From IDS-8 sp964607425 (GTDB lineage Bacteria; Pseudomonadota; Gammaproteobacteria; Steroidobacterales; Woeseiaceae): DNA of 64,000 nt. The notes beneath the pieces are model-generated. The model saw nothing but the letters and a program-made list of their open reading frames with translations, had not been told where the DNA came from and searched no databases. Both the position numbers and the translations under genes were made by a program. The stretch covers positions 1 through 64,000 of the forward strand of contig CAZSKQ010000003.1 in NCBI GenBank assembly GCA_964607425.1. Direction: 5' to 3'. Below are positions 43,434 to 51,214 of this stretch, in pieces. Each line of letters starts with the position of its first letter. The first letter of the stretch is position 1.

Positions 43434-44594
43434 GTGAGGTTGGAGCTGGGAAAAAGCGCGCTTGCCTGGCAGGCGAAGGCCCGTGAGTACGCGGACACGT
43501 TGCTGCAGCCGCATGAGGTCGCCGCCGAGCTGAACGGCGGCGAGCTGCCGGCAGCCGTGCGCAAGCAGCAGAAATCGCGCGCGATCGAGCTCGGGTTCAG
43601 CGCCATGGACGTACCGAGGTCCCACGGCGGTCTCGAGCTGCCGATCGTCGACCAGGTGGCGGTATGGGAGCAGCTGGGGCGCGTGACCAACGCGCTGTCC
43701 TGGTGCTTCGCGGAGCCGCAGAGCTGGATGTTCGACGCCTGCAGCGAGGAGCAAATCCACGAGTACGTGCTGCCGCTGATGAAAGGGGAGAAGCACGATT
43801 GCTACGCCATCACGGAGTCCGGCCCCGGCTCGGATGTCGCGGCGCTGGAGGCAACCGCCAGGCGCGACGGTGACGGCTATCGCCTGAACGGCGAAAAGTG
43901 GTTCGTGACGAGCGCCAATCTCGCGGACTACTTCTGGTTCCAGGCGCGGTTGCCGGAGGAGGGCGACGAGGCGCTTTTCTTCGTCGACCAGGGTCGCGAG
44001 GGCATCGAAATGATCGCATCGCCGCTCTTCAGCCACACCTACGCGGCGCACCACCCGACCTATCGCTTCCACGACGTGTGGGTGCCCGCGGCAAGCCGGG
44101 TCGGGCGGCACGGTGACGGGATGGCCTACACCAGGAGCTGGTTTCGCCGCGAGCGCCTGATGATCGCCGCGCGCTGCTGCGGTGCCGCCGCGCGGCTGAT
44201 CGAGGAGGCGAGCGCCTTTGCCGCGGAGCGTGCGGTCGGCGGCGAGCCGCTGGCCGAAAAGCAGGCGATCCAGTTCATGCTGGCCGACAGCGCGACGGAG
44301 CTCTGGGCCGCCCGGCTGATGACCTTCGAAGCCGCCGCCGCGCACGATCGCGGCGAGGACGTCAAGCGCCTGCACAACCGCTGCTCGATGGCCAAGCTTT
44401 ATGCCTCCGAGATGGCGAACCGGGTTGCCGATCGCGCGGTGCAGATTTTTGGCGGGCGCGGCTACATGCGGGAGAACGTCGCGGAGCGCTTCTTCCGCGA
44501 GCTGCGCTGCGATCGGATCTGGGAGGGCACGAGCGAGATCCAGCGCCTGATCATCGCCCGCGCGCTGGCCAGGCGCGGTCTCGAGGACATGTAA
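43434..44594 (+). CDS. Acyl-CoA dehydrogenase family protein
   Basis: This 386-residue flavoprotein would introduce a 2,3-double bond in an acyl-CoA. Seen: CYAITESGPGSDVAALEATA, NGEKWFVTSANLADYFWFQ, the helical C-terminus with QIFGGRGYMRENVAERFFRELR and the catalytic-Glu region IWEGTSEIQRLIIARALA. GTG 43434, 7 nt after CGGAGG, is the start; the ORF extension to 43401 lies inside a REP element. It follows the BetI-like gene and may belong to the same catabolic function. Confidence 0.9.
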   Translation: MRLELGKSALAWQAKAREYADTLLQPHEVAAELNGGELPAAVRKQQKSRAIELGFSAMDVPRSHGGLELPIVDQVAVWEQLGRVTNALSWCFAEPQSWMFDACSEEQIHEYVLPLMKGEKHDCYAITESGPGSDVAALEATARRDGDGYRLNGEKWFVTSANLADYFWFQARLPEEGDEALFFVDQGREGIEMIASPLFSHTYAAHHPTYRFHDVWVPAASRVGRHGDGMAYTRSWFRRERLMIAARCCGAAARLIEEASAFAAERAVGGEPLAEKQAIQFMLADSATELWAARLMTFEAAAAHDRGEDVKRLHNRCSMAKLYASEMANRVADRAVQIFGGRGYMRENVAERFFRELRCDRIWEGTSEIQRLIIARALARRGLEDM

Positions 44595-44604
44595 CTGCGG
44601 AAGG

Positions 44605-44713
44605 GGGTCGCCCGCGATGCGGGCCGCGACGCCCCGCCTGCCGTGTAGGAGCGCGCATTGCGCGCGAAGCTCCGCCAGGTGGGGTGGCATCGCCCGCGAT
44701 GCGGGCTCCCACA
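44605..44713. repeat. REP-like element R8, mixed type
   Basis: A lone half TCGCCCGCGATGCGGGC (44605-44621) precedes a full element at 44644-44713 whose left unit is GCGCGC type (TGTAGGAGCGCGCATT) and right unit is CCCGC type (GCCCGCGATGCGGGCTCCCACA). The mix suggests recombination or sequential insertion. Confidence 0.75.
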
Positions 44714-44746
44714 GGCGGTATATCGGCGTCGCGGGAGCCCGGATCT

Positions 44747-44801
44747 TGGCGATCGGCGCCAGCCGCCTGCACTATTTTGCATCGCTCGGTCTAACACGAA
44801 C
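44747..44801. repeat. 55-bp direct duplicate, left copy (contig end)
   Basis: Identical over 55 bp to 44902-44956 on the other side of the N run. It looks like an unmerged contig overlap rather than biology. Confidence 0.9.
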
Positions 44802-44901
44802 NNNNNNNNNNNNNNNNNNNNNNNNNNNNNNNNNNNNNNNNNNNNNNNNNNNNNNNNNNNNNNNNNNNNNNNNNNNNNNNNNNNNNNNNNNNNNNNNNNN
44901 N
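44802..44901. other. Assembly gap, exactly 100 N
   Basis: A fixed-size scaffold gap. Because both flanks share 55 bp, the true sequence probably lacks the gap and one of the copies. Confidence 0.97.
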
Positions 44902-44956
44902 TGGCGATCGGCGCCAGCCGCCTGCACTATTTTGCATCGCTCGGTCTAACACGAAC
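44902..44956. repeat. 55-bp direct duplicate, right copy (contig start)
   Basis: Same 55 bp as 44747-44801. It contains the AT-containing segment just upstream of potF, so the potF promoter region is duplicated artificially in this assembly. Confidence 0.9.
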
Positions 44957-44964
44957 CGGAATCG

Positions 44965-46095
44965 ATGAACACAGGGGTAGCGGACATTTCCAGGATTGCA
45001 GCCGCCATCGGGCTTGCGCTTGCGCTCGCCGCCTGCACGTCCGGCAGCACGTCGGGCTCCGGAACCGGCCGCGCGGACGTGCTCAATATTTACAACTGGT
45101 CGGACTACGTCGCGCCCGACACCATCCGGAACTTCGAGCGCGAGTACGGCATCCGCGTCAACTATGACGTTTACGATTCATCCGAGATCGTTGACGCGAA
45201 GCTTTTGGCCGGCAAGAGCGGCTACGATGTCGTGTTCCACAGCTACCAGTTTTCCGGACGGCTGGCACCACTCGGGATTTTCGAGAAGCTGGACTATTCG
45301 AAGCTCGGCAACAGGCAATACCTCGATGAGGAGATCGTGGAAAAGATCAGCCTCTACGAGGCGGTCGACGGCTACGCCGTTCCCTACCTGTGGGGCTCGA
45401 CCGGCTATGCCTACAATTACGACATGGTTCGCGCGCGCCTGCCGGATATCGAGCTGGACAGCGCCAACATGTTGTTCGATCCCGACGTGGTATCGAAGCT
45501 TGCCGACTGCGGTGTGACGCTGCTCGACAGCCCGATCGACGTGATCCCGATGGTGCTCGCCTACCTCGGCAAGGATCCGAATGCCGTGGACGCGGAGAGC
45601 CTCGCGGCCGCCGAAGCCCAGCTCAACCTGGTACGGCCCTACATACGCTACTTCAGCTCGACGAAATTGATCAGCGACCTGCCGAACCGGGAAGTCTGCG
45701 TTGCCATGAGCTGGTCCGGCGACTACGCGCAGGCCGCGGCCCGCGCCGAGGAGGCCGGCATCGATATCGACCTTCGCTACACGATGCCGAAAGAAGGCTC
45801 CGGGCTCTGGGCGGACGGCATGTTCATCCCGTCGGACGCGCCCCACAAGAAGAACGCCTACCTCTTCATAAACTACATCCTGCGGCCCGAGGTGACGGCG
45901 GATATTTCCAACTATGTTTTTTATGCCAATGCCAACGAGGCATCGCGGCGCTTTCTCAAGCCGGAAGTGCTGAACACGCCCGGTATTTATCCTGATGAGG
46001 CCGCCTGGGACCTGCTGTATCCTGTCTACTTCGGCGAGCCGAAACAGGAACGCCTGCGGACTCGTACCTGGTCACACGTCAAGAGCGGTATCTGA
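44965..46095 (+). CDS. potF: Polyamine ABC transporter substrate-binding lipoprotein
   Basis: This 376-residue periplasmic binding protein for putrescine or spermidine has a lipobox (ALAAC) after its signal, NIYNWSDYVAPDTIRNFEREYGI (the PotD/PotF opening), GKSGYDVVFHSYQF, VPYLWGSTGYAYNYD and GSGLWADGMFIP. It is the first gene of potFGHI. The Trp, Asp and Glu residues that hold polyamines in PotF are plausibly present but cannot be assigned without alignment. Confidence 0.93.
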   Translation: MNTGVADISRIAAAIGLALALAACTSGSTSGSGTGRADVLNIYNWSDYVAPDTIRNFEREYGIRVNYDVYDSSEIVDAKLLAGKSGYDVVFHSYQFSGRLAPLGIFEKLDYSKLGNRQYLDEEIVEKISLYEAVDGYAVPYLWGSTGYAYNYDMVRARLPDIELDSANMLFDPDVVSKLADCGVTLLDSPIDVIPMVLAYLGKDPNAVDAESLAAAEAQLNLVRPYIRYFSSTKLISDLPNREVCVAMSWSGDYAQAAARAEEAGIDIDLRYTMPKEGSGLWADGMFIPSDAPHKKNAYLFINYILRPEVTADISNYVFYANANEASRRFLKPEVLNTPGIYPDEAAWDLLYPVYFGEPKQERLRTRTWSHVKSGI

Positions 46096-46137
46096 CGACG
46101 ACTACGGTGTTCCCGATCACAAAGGACGACAACGGCC

Positions 46138-47250
46138 ATTAACGAGAACCAAGCCGGATCGAATCCGCTGATACAGATCAGGAAGCTTTCGAAGCAGTTC
46201 GGTGATTTCATCGCGGTGGACGCGGTCGACCTCGATATTCACCGCGGCGAGCTGTTCTGCATTCTCGGCGGATCGGGCTGCGGCAAGACGACGCTCTTGC
46301 GCATGCTGGCCGGCTTCGAAGCGCCGACGTCCGGCAGCATCCTGATTGACGGTGCCGACGTCACCGAACTGCCGCCGTATCGCCGGCCCGTCAATATGAT
46401 GTTCCAGTCCTACGCCATTTTTCCGCACATGACCGTGGAGAAAAACGTCGCTTACGGGCTCGAAAAGGAACGCGTACCGCGCGGCGAGCTGAGTGACCGG
46501 GTGGCGGAAATGCTGGAGCTCGTGCAGCTGCAGCCCTTCGCAAAGCGCAAGCCCGGGCAGCTCTCGGGAGGACAGCGGCAGCGGGTCGCGCTCGCGCGCG
46601 CCCTGGTCAAACGACCCAAGGTGCTGCTGCTCGACGAGCCACTGGCCGCACTCGACAAGAAACTGCGCGAGCACACGCAGTTCGAGCTGATGGGTATCCA
46701 GGACAGGCTGGGTATCACGTTTGTCGTCGTCACGCACGACCAGGAAGAGGCAATGACCCTGTCGAGCCGCATTGCCGTCATGGACGCCGGGCGCCTGGAG
46801 CAGGTTGGTACGCCGAAAGAGATCTACGAGTACCCGAACAGCCGTTTCGTCGCCGACTTCATCGGCACGATCAACATGTTCGAGGCGGTCGTGGAGAGCT
46901 GGGAGGAAGGACGGCTCACCGCCCGTTCGGAAACCGCCGGCAAGGTGCTGACCGCCTTCTCCGACCAGGAGATTGCTCCCGGCAGCCGGGTTTCACTCGC
47001 GGTCCGCCCGGAAAAGATTTTCATCAGCAAGGCCGAGCCGGAGGCGAGCTTTGATGTCCGGCTGCGCGGCGTGGTCTGGGACCTGGGCTATTTCGGGAAC
47101 ATATCGCTCTACAGGATCAAGCTCGCAAGCGGCCAGGTCGTGCAGGTCAGCGCCCAGAACCGCCGCCGCTCCGCCGAGCGCTTCCTCGAATGGGACGACG
47201 AGGTCGTAATCTCCTGGCGCGCGGATAGCGCCGTGGTGCTCTCGCGCTGA
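46138..47250 (+). CDS. potG: Polyamine ABC transporter ATP-binding protein with a non-canonical start
   Basis: This ATPase of the polyamine importer is about 370 residues: Walker A GGSGCGKTT, signature LSGGQRQRVALARAL, Walker B LLLDEPLAALD, switch HD in VTHDQEEAMTLS and a C-terminal TOBE domain. Family N-terminal sequence (LIQIRKLSKQFGDFIAVDAVDLDI) is present in frame upstream of GTG 46216, but between the potF stop (46093-46095) and that GTG there is no ATG, GTG or TTG in frame. ATT 46138, 11 nt after AAAGGA (46121-46126), is the best candidate; CTG 46168 is another. Starting at GTG 46216 would remove the first beta-strand. A sequencing error (ATT for ATG) is also possible. Confidence 0.88.
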   Translation: MNENQAGSNPLIQIRKLSKQFGDFIAVDAVDLDIHRGELFCILGGSGCGKTTLLRMLAGFEAPTSGSILIDGADVTELPPYRRPVNMMFQSYAIFPHMTVEKNVAYGLEKERVPRGELSDRVAEMLELVQLQPFAKRKPGQLSGGQRQRVALARALVKRPKVLLLDEPLAALDKKLREHTQFELMGIQDRLGITFVVVTHDQEEAMTLSSRIAVMDAGRLEQVGTPKEIYEYPNSRFVADFIGTINMFEAVVESWEEGRLTARSETAGKVLTAFSDQEIAPGSRVSLAVRPEKIFISKAEPEASFDVRLRGVVWDLGYFGNISLYRIKLASGQVVQVSAQNRRRSAERFLEWDDEVVISWRADSAVVLSR

Positions 47251-47251
47251 C

Positions 47252-48139
47252 ATGCACGACGGGGGGGACACGCTGTGGCAGCGGATCGCGGTAGCGGTTC
47301 CCTATCTCTGGCTGCTGCTGTTCTTTCTCCTGCCGTTCGCCATCATCCTGAAGATCAGCTTTGCGGATCCCGTAATCGCGCTGCCGCCGTTCACGCCACT
47401 AATGGACGAGTCCGGCGGCATAGACGCGACCCTCGAAAACTACAGTTTCGTCCTTACCGACAAACTTTATATCGTCACCTACCTGAGATCCGTGCTCATG
47501 GCGGCGGTGGCGACACTCATATGCCTGCTGCTCGGCTTCCCGATGGCTTATGCAATCGCGCGCGCCGAGGAGCGGACGCGCAACATCCTGCTGCTGCTCA
47601 TCATCCTGCCGTTCTGGATTTCGTTTTTGCTGCGCGTGTATGCGTGGATGGGTCTCATGAACAACTACGGCGTGATCAACAACGTCCTGATGTGGCTCGG
47701 CGCGATCGAGCAGCCTATACAGATGATGTACACGGATTTCGCGATCTACGTCGGTCTCGTGTATTCCTACCTGCCATTCATGATCCTGCCGCTGTACGCC
47801 ACGCTCGAGCGGATGGACCCGGACCTCGTCGAGGCCGCCCAGGACCTCGGTGCGTCGCCCTTCCGGGCGTTTCGTGACATCACCTGGCCACTGGCCCGCC
47901 CCGGCGTGATCGCGGGCAGCCTGCTGGTCTTCATCCCGGCGATGGGCGAGTACGTCGTCCCGTACCTGCTGGGCGGCCCCGGTTCGCTGATGATCGGCAG
48001 GGTGCTTTTCGACACCTTTTTCGTGGATCACGACTGGCCGCTGTCGTCCTCGGTGGCCATCATCCTGCTGGTGCTGGTCGTTGTGCCGATCGTGCTGCTG
48101 CAGCGTAACCGGAAAAAAGAAATCGAGGGCGTGGCATGA
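47252..48139 (+). CDS. potH: Polyamine ABC transporter permease PotH
   Basis: This 295-residue inner-membrane permease has six helices, beginning PYLWLLLFFLLPFAIIL. The EAA loop that docks the ATPase is EAAQDLGASPFRAFRDITWPLA. ATG 47252 directly follows the potG stop and the end overlaps potI by 4 nt, so the operon is tightly coupled. FAIYVGLVYSYLPFMILPLY is typical of PotB/PotH. Confidence 0.93.
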   Translation: MHDGGDTLWQRIAVAVPYLWLLLFFLLPFAIILKISFADPVIALPPFTPLMDESGGIDATLENYSFVLTDKLYIVTYLRSVLMAAVATLICLLLGFPMAYAIARAEERTRNILLLLIILPFWISFLLRVYAWMGLMNNYGVINNVLMWLGAIEQPIQMMYTDFAIYVGLVYSYLPFMILPLYATLERMDPDLVEAAQDLGASPFRAFRDITWPLARPGVIAGSLLVFIPAMGEYVVPYLLGGPGSLMIGRVLFDTFFVDHDWPLSSSVAIILLVLVVVPIVLLQRNRKKEIEGVA

Positions 48140-48942
48140 AGCGGCGGCCGCGTTTTGCGCTGTCGGTGCTCGCATTCGGCTATGCGTTCCTGTACGTGCC
48201 GCTCGTGTCCGTCGTCGTTTACTCGTTCAACGACTCGCGGCTGGCGACGGTATGGGGCGGATTCTCGACGCGCTGGTACGGCGAGCTGCTGCGCAACGAC
48301 GAGGTGCTGAATGCCGCCTTCCTGAGCCTGCGCGTCGCCGTCTCCACGGCCACGCTGGCGACAATTCTCGGCACCATGGCCGGCATGGCGCTCGCGCGCT
48401 TCAGCCGCTTCCGCGGCCGTACCCTGTTCTCCGGCATGATTACCGCGCCGCTCGTGATGCCCGAGGTAATCACCGGGCTGTCGCTCCTGCTGCTCTACGT
48501 CACCCTGCAGCAGCTCATCGGCTGGCCGGAGCGACGCGGGTTCACGACCATCACGATCGCGCACACCACATTTGCCCTGGCGTATGTCACCGTCATCGTG
48601 CAATCGCGGCTTGCGGGCATGGACGAGTCGCTGGAGGAGGCAGCCATGGACCTGGGCGGCCGGCCGCTGCGCGTCCTGTTCGACATCACGCTACCCCTGA
48701 TCGCCCCCGCGATGATCGCCGGCTGGTTGCTCGCCTTCACCCTGTCGCTCGACGATCTCGTGATCGCGAGCTTCGTGTCCGGGCCGGGGGGGAGCACCCT
48801 GCCGATGGTGATCTTCTCGAAAGTGAAGCTCGGCGTGACGCCGGACATCAACGCCCTGGCAACGATCATAATCGCCATCGTCACCGTGGGTGTCATCGTA
48901 GCCTGGTGGGCGAGCGGGCGCTCTCGCCGCGAGACGTCCTGA
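48136..48942 (+). CDS. potI: Polyamine ABC transporter permease PotI
   Basis: This is the second permease, 268 residues, with six helices and the EAA loop EEAAMDLGGRPLRVLFDITLPLI. FALSVLAFGYAFLYVPLVSVVVYSFNDS is the usual opening of PotC/PotI. ATG 48136 overlaps the potH stop. It ends the potFGHI operon; the 308 bp that follow have no gene. Confidence 0.93.
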   Translation: MKRRPRFALSVLAFGYAFLYVPLVSVVVYSFNDSRLATVWGGFSTRWYGELLRNDEVLNAAFLSLRVAVSTATLATILGTMAGMALARFSRFRGRTLFSGMITAPLVMPEVITGLSLLLLYVTLQQLIGWPERRGFTTITIAHTTFALAYVTVIVQSRLAGMDESLEEAAMDLGGRPLRVLFDITLPLIAPAMIAGWLLAFTLSLDDLVIASFVSGPGGSTLPMVIFSKVKLGVTPDINALATIIIAIVTVGVIVAWWASGRSRRETS

Positions 48943-49250
48943 AGCGCGAGGCGTAGAGAGCCGCCGCGGTGAGCGATGTGCCGCCGGGGTTTGGCGGTAA
49001 CCAGGTGGCGGAGACCCGCCAGCGCCAGCCTTTTCCTTGCCCCTGCTGCCGCGCGCCTGGGAAAAATTTCGGCCAAATTTCCCGGATATTTATCGGAAAT
49101 TTCGCGCAAGTCCCGACCGTCCGGCCTACTGTCAATGCTCGCCACATCCCGTCGAGACCTGTCGTGTGCCTCTCCGGGGTGCGGTGGCCCAGGCGTAGCC
49201 AACCGGCGCTGGCGACGCAGCGTCAGAGCGGGCAGGAGGGGGAAGAAGAC
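48943..49250. other. Intergenic region after potI
   Basis: 308 bp with no convincing gene; the long frame starting at 48969 has no family features and its true coding part begins at 49251. The middle (49058-49110) is unusually AT-rich and carries GGGAAAAATTT, AAATTTCCC and the palindrome GAAATTTC, which could form hairpins or be a promoter region for the small gene downstream. Confidence 0.45.
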
Positions 49251-49496
49251 ATGAAATCGATAGTGGCTTTGGTGCTGTCCTTGACCGCTGCCTGTGCGGG
49301 GATCCCGTCGGGGGAACGTGCCGACGGCGAGTACCGGCGCGGCGATGCCCGCGTCCAGGCGACAGAGCAGTTTGAAGAGCGGGCGCAGGCTTGTGCCGAC
49401 GCGAGGGGCGTCATACGGTTGTATCGCACTTCCAGCGGGCGCTTCCCGCCGACGACCGACGAGCTCCTGCTCGCCGCGTGCGGTCCGCGGCCGTGA
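49251..49496 (+). CDS. Small exported protein, possibly a lipoprotein
   Basis: This 81-residue predicted protein has a signal peptide (MKSIVALVLSLTAAC) with a borderline lipobox (TAAC), then a charged segment containing ARVQATEQFEERAQACADARG and LYRTSSGRFPPTTDELLLAAC, with three cysteines after the start of the mature part. ATG 49251 follows a purine-rich ribosome site. It is not recognised. Its neighbours are potI upstream and the convergent maiA-like gene. Confidence 0.5.
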   Translation: MKSIVALVLSLTAACAGIPSGERADGEYRRGDARVQATEQFEERAQACADARGVIRLYRTSSGRFPPTTDELLLAACGPRP

Positions 49497-49583
49497 GTTC
49501 GCTGCAAGCCCGGCGGATTACCGCAGCGAGGGCCGTACCTGGGAGCAGAACCGGGACGGTAACGTCCCGCACCCGGTAACGGA

Positions 49584-50231
49584 TCAAGCGCCGTCCGGCG
49601 CATCCGGTTGGCAGGATGGATGGGCGGCGGCGATCGGCGCAAGGGCCGTGCAATGCCCGGCGATAGCCCGGATCGTGGGGAAGGGCTCGAGATCGAGCCC
49701 GAATCGCTGAGCGTTATAGACCTGCGGGAGGAGCCAGGCGTCCGCCAGCGTCATGGCAGCACCGACGGAGAACCGCCCGTCGGCGGAGCGTGCGGCGGCC
49801 AGCGCTTCGTACGCTTTGAATCCCTCGCCGATCCAGCGGCGGCACCAGGCGGCCACGCCGTCATCGTCCTGCCCGTATTCCGCCCGCAGGAACCTGAGCA
49901 CGCGCAAGTTCTGCAGCGGATGAATGTCGCAGCCGACGAGGTGCTGCATCTCGCGGACCTGCGCGCGCGCGAGCGGGTCCGGGGGCAAGAGCGGCGGCGA
50001 CGGGTGCCGCTCTTCCAGGAACTCCGCGATCGCCGCCGACTGCGCCAGGCGCTCGCCCCCGCAGTCCAGCACCGGCACCAGCCCCGCCGGGTTCACGGCC
50101 CGGAAATCCGCCTGCCGGTGCTCGTCGCGATTGAGCCCGACCGGCGCGTTGGTCCAGTCCAGCCCCTTCACGTTCAGGACAATACGAATCCGGTAGGAGG
50201 CGCTGCTGCGCCAGTAGCCGTACAGTTTCAC
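49584..50231 (-). CDS. maiA: Maleylacetoacetate isomerase / zeta-class glutathione S-transferase
   Basis: This 215-residue enzyme isomerises maleylacetoacetate to fumarylacetoacetate with glutathione in tyrosine or homogentisate breakdown. The zeta signature YWRSSASYRIRIVLNVKG with the catalytic Ser pair, then NPAGLVPVLDCGGERLAQSAAI, is clear. The start is GTG 50231, which matches the family's first residue; GTG 50240 lies too near the ribosome site. No homogentisate genes are nearby, so another GST role remains possible. Confidence 0.88.
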   Translation of the reverse strand: MKLYGYWRSSASYRIRIVLNVKGLDWTNAPVGLNRDEHRQADFRAVNPAGLVPVLDCGGERLAQSAAIAEFLEERHPSPPLLPPDPLARAQVREMQHLVGCDIHPLQNLRVLRFLRAEYGQDDDGVAAWCRRWIGEGFKAYEALAAARSADGRFSVGAAMTLADAWLLPQVYNAQRFGLDLEPFPTIRAIAGHCTALAPIAAAHPSCQPDAPDGA

Positions 50232-50398
50232 GGGTCGCACGCTCCTCTTGCAGGGGCGGGTAGCATAGCAATGTGGTCGGTCCCGGGCACATAACGGCCC
50301 TGAACGTGTGCCGGAGCCGCCCGACTGGTATTCTTGTCCGCGGAATAACAGCGGCCGGCCAGACCGTGCCCGGAGGAGTGGCCCGTTCAAGGGCCAGT

Positions 50399-51169
50399 AT
50401 GTGTAGTCAACCTGTCATAGGCGTGCCGGCGGACCGGCGAGTTTTACATCCCCATCCCTTTCACGTAGTCGGCGAAAAGTACCTGGTAGCCCTCCGCGAC
50501 GCCGCGAACGCGCTGCCATTCATGATTCCCGCCCTGGGCGAACGCCTCGATCCCGGTGCGCTGCTGGCACAGGTGGACGGCCTGCTGCTGACCGGCAGCC
50601 CATCGAATGTCGAGCCCCACCGCTATGGCGGCGAGCCGAGCGCGCCCGGCACGCTGCACGACCCGGAGCGCGACGCCACGACATTGCCGCTGATCGGCGC
50701 TGCCCTGGAGGCGGGCGTACCGCTGCTTGCCCTGTGCCGCGGCTTCCAGGAGATGAACGTCGCGCTCGGGGGCACGCTGCACCAGCGCGTACACGAAGTG
50801 CCGGGTTACGACAGCCACCGGGAGAACCCGGACGACCCGCTGGAGTCCCAGTACGGGCCGGCGCACTTCGTCAACCTGTGCGAGGGCGGATGGCTGCGGC
50901 GGCTTGCAGGCACAGACCGGGTCGAGGTGAATTCATTGCATTCCCAGGGCGTCGCCAAACTTGCCGGCGGCGTCACGATCGAAGCGGTGGCGGATGACGG
51001 GCTGATCGAGGCCTTTTCCGTGGACGCGAAAGCGTTCGCGCTTGCCATCCAGTGGCATCCCGAGTGGCGGGTTACCGGGAACCCGTTTTCAACTGCCATT
51101 TTCAAGACATTCGGCGACGCGTGCAGGGAACGCGCCGCCCGGCGCCAGCGTGTCCTGTCCCGTGACTAA
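50399..51169 (+). CDS. puuD: Gamma-glutamyl-gamma-aminobutyrate hydrolase PuuD
   Basis: PuuD releases GABA and glutamate from gamma-Glu-GABA, the last step of the Puu route. The 256-residue class I glutamine-amidotransferase-like protein has the nucleophile in LALCRGFQEMNVALGG, HQRVHEVPGYDSH and the catalytic His in AIQWHPEW. ATG 50399 (MCSQPVIGVPADRR) matches the family; the reading to 50273 overlaps regulatory sequence. The PuuA-like gene follows at 45 bp. Confidence 0.93.
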   Translation: MCSQPVIGVPADRRVLHPHPFHVVGEKYLVALRDAANALPFMIPALGERLDPGALLAQVDGLLLTGSPSNVEPHRYGGEPSAPGTLHDPERDATTLPLIGAALEAGVPLLALCRGFQEMNVALGGTLHQRVHEVPGYDSHRENPDDPLESQYGPAHFVNLCEGGWLRRLAGTDRVEVNSLHSQGVAKLAGGVTIEAVADDGLIEAFSVDAKAFALAIQWHPEWRVTGNPFSTAIFKTFGDACRERAARRQRVLSRD

Positions 51170-51214
51170 CGCCGTCACGGAGGTTCGGGCAGCGGCCAAC
51201 TATCAAGGTGTAAC

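Larger units (their letters stand above)
44595..44964. other. Intergenic region with repeats and an assembly gap
   Basis: No gene. It contains a partial REP half (44605-44622), a full REP-like element (44644-44713), a 55-bp sequence, 100 N and the same 55 bp again, then the potF leader. Reading frames that cross the N are artefacts. Confidence 0.85.

Noticed and set aside
44617..45167. Reading frames running through the N block
   Set aside because: They translate N as X and use duplicated contig-end sequence; no family features.
48969..49250. 175-residue frame starting at 48969
   Set aside because: The first 94 codons have no family match visible, cross an AT-rich patch, and a proper start with ribosome site and signal peptide is at 49251.
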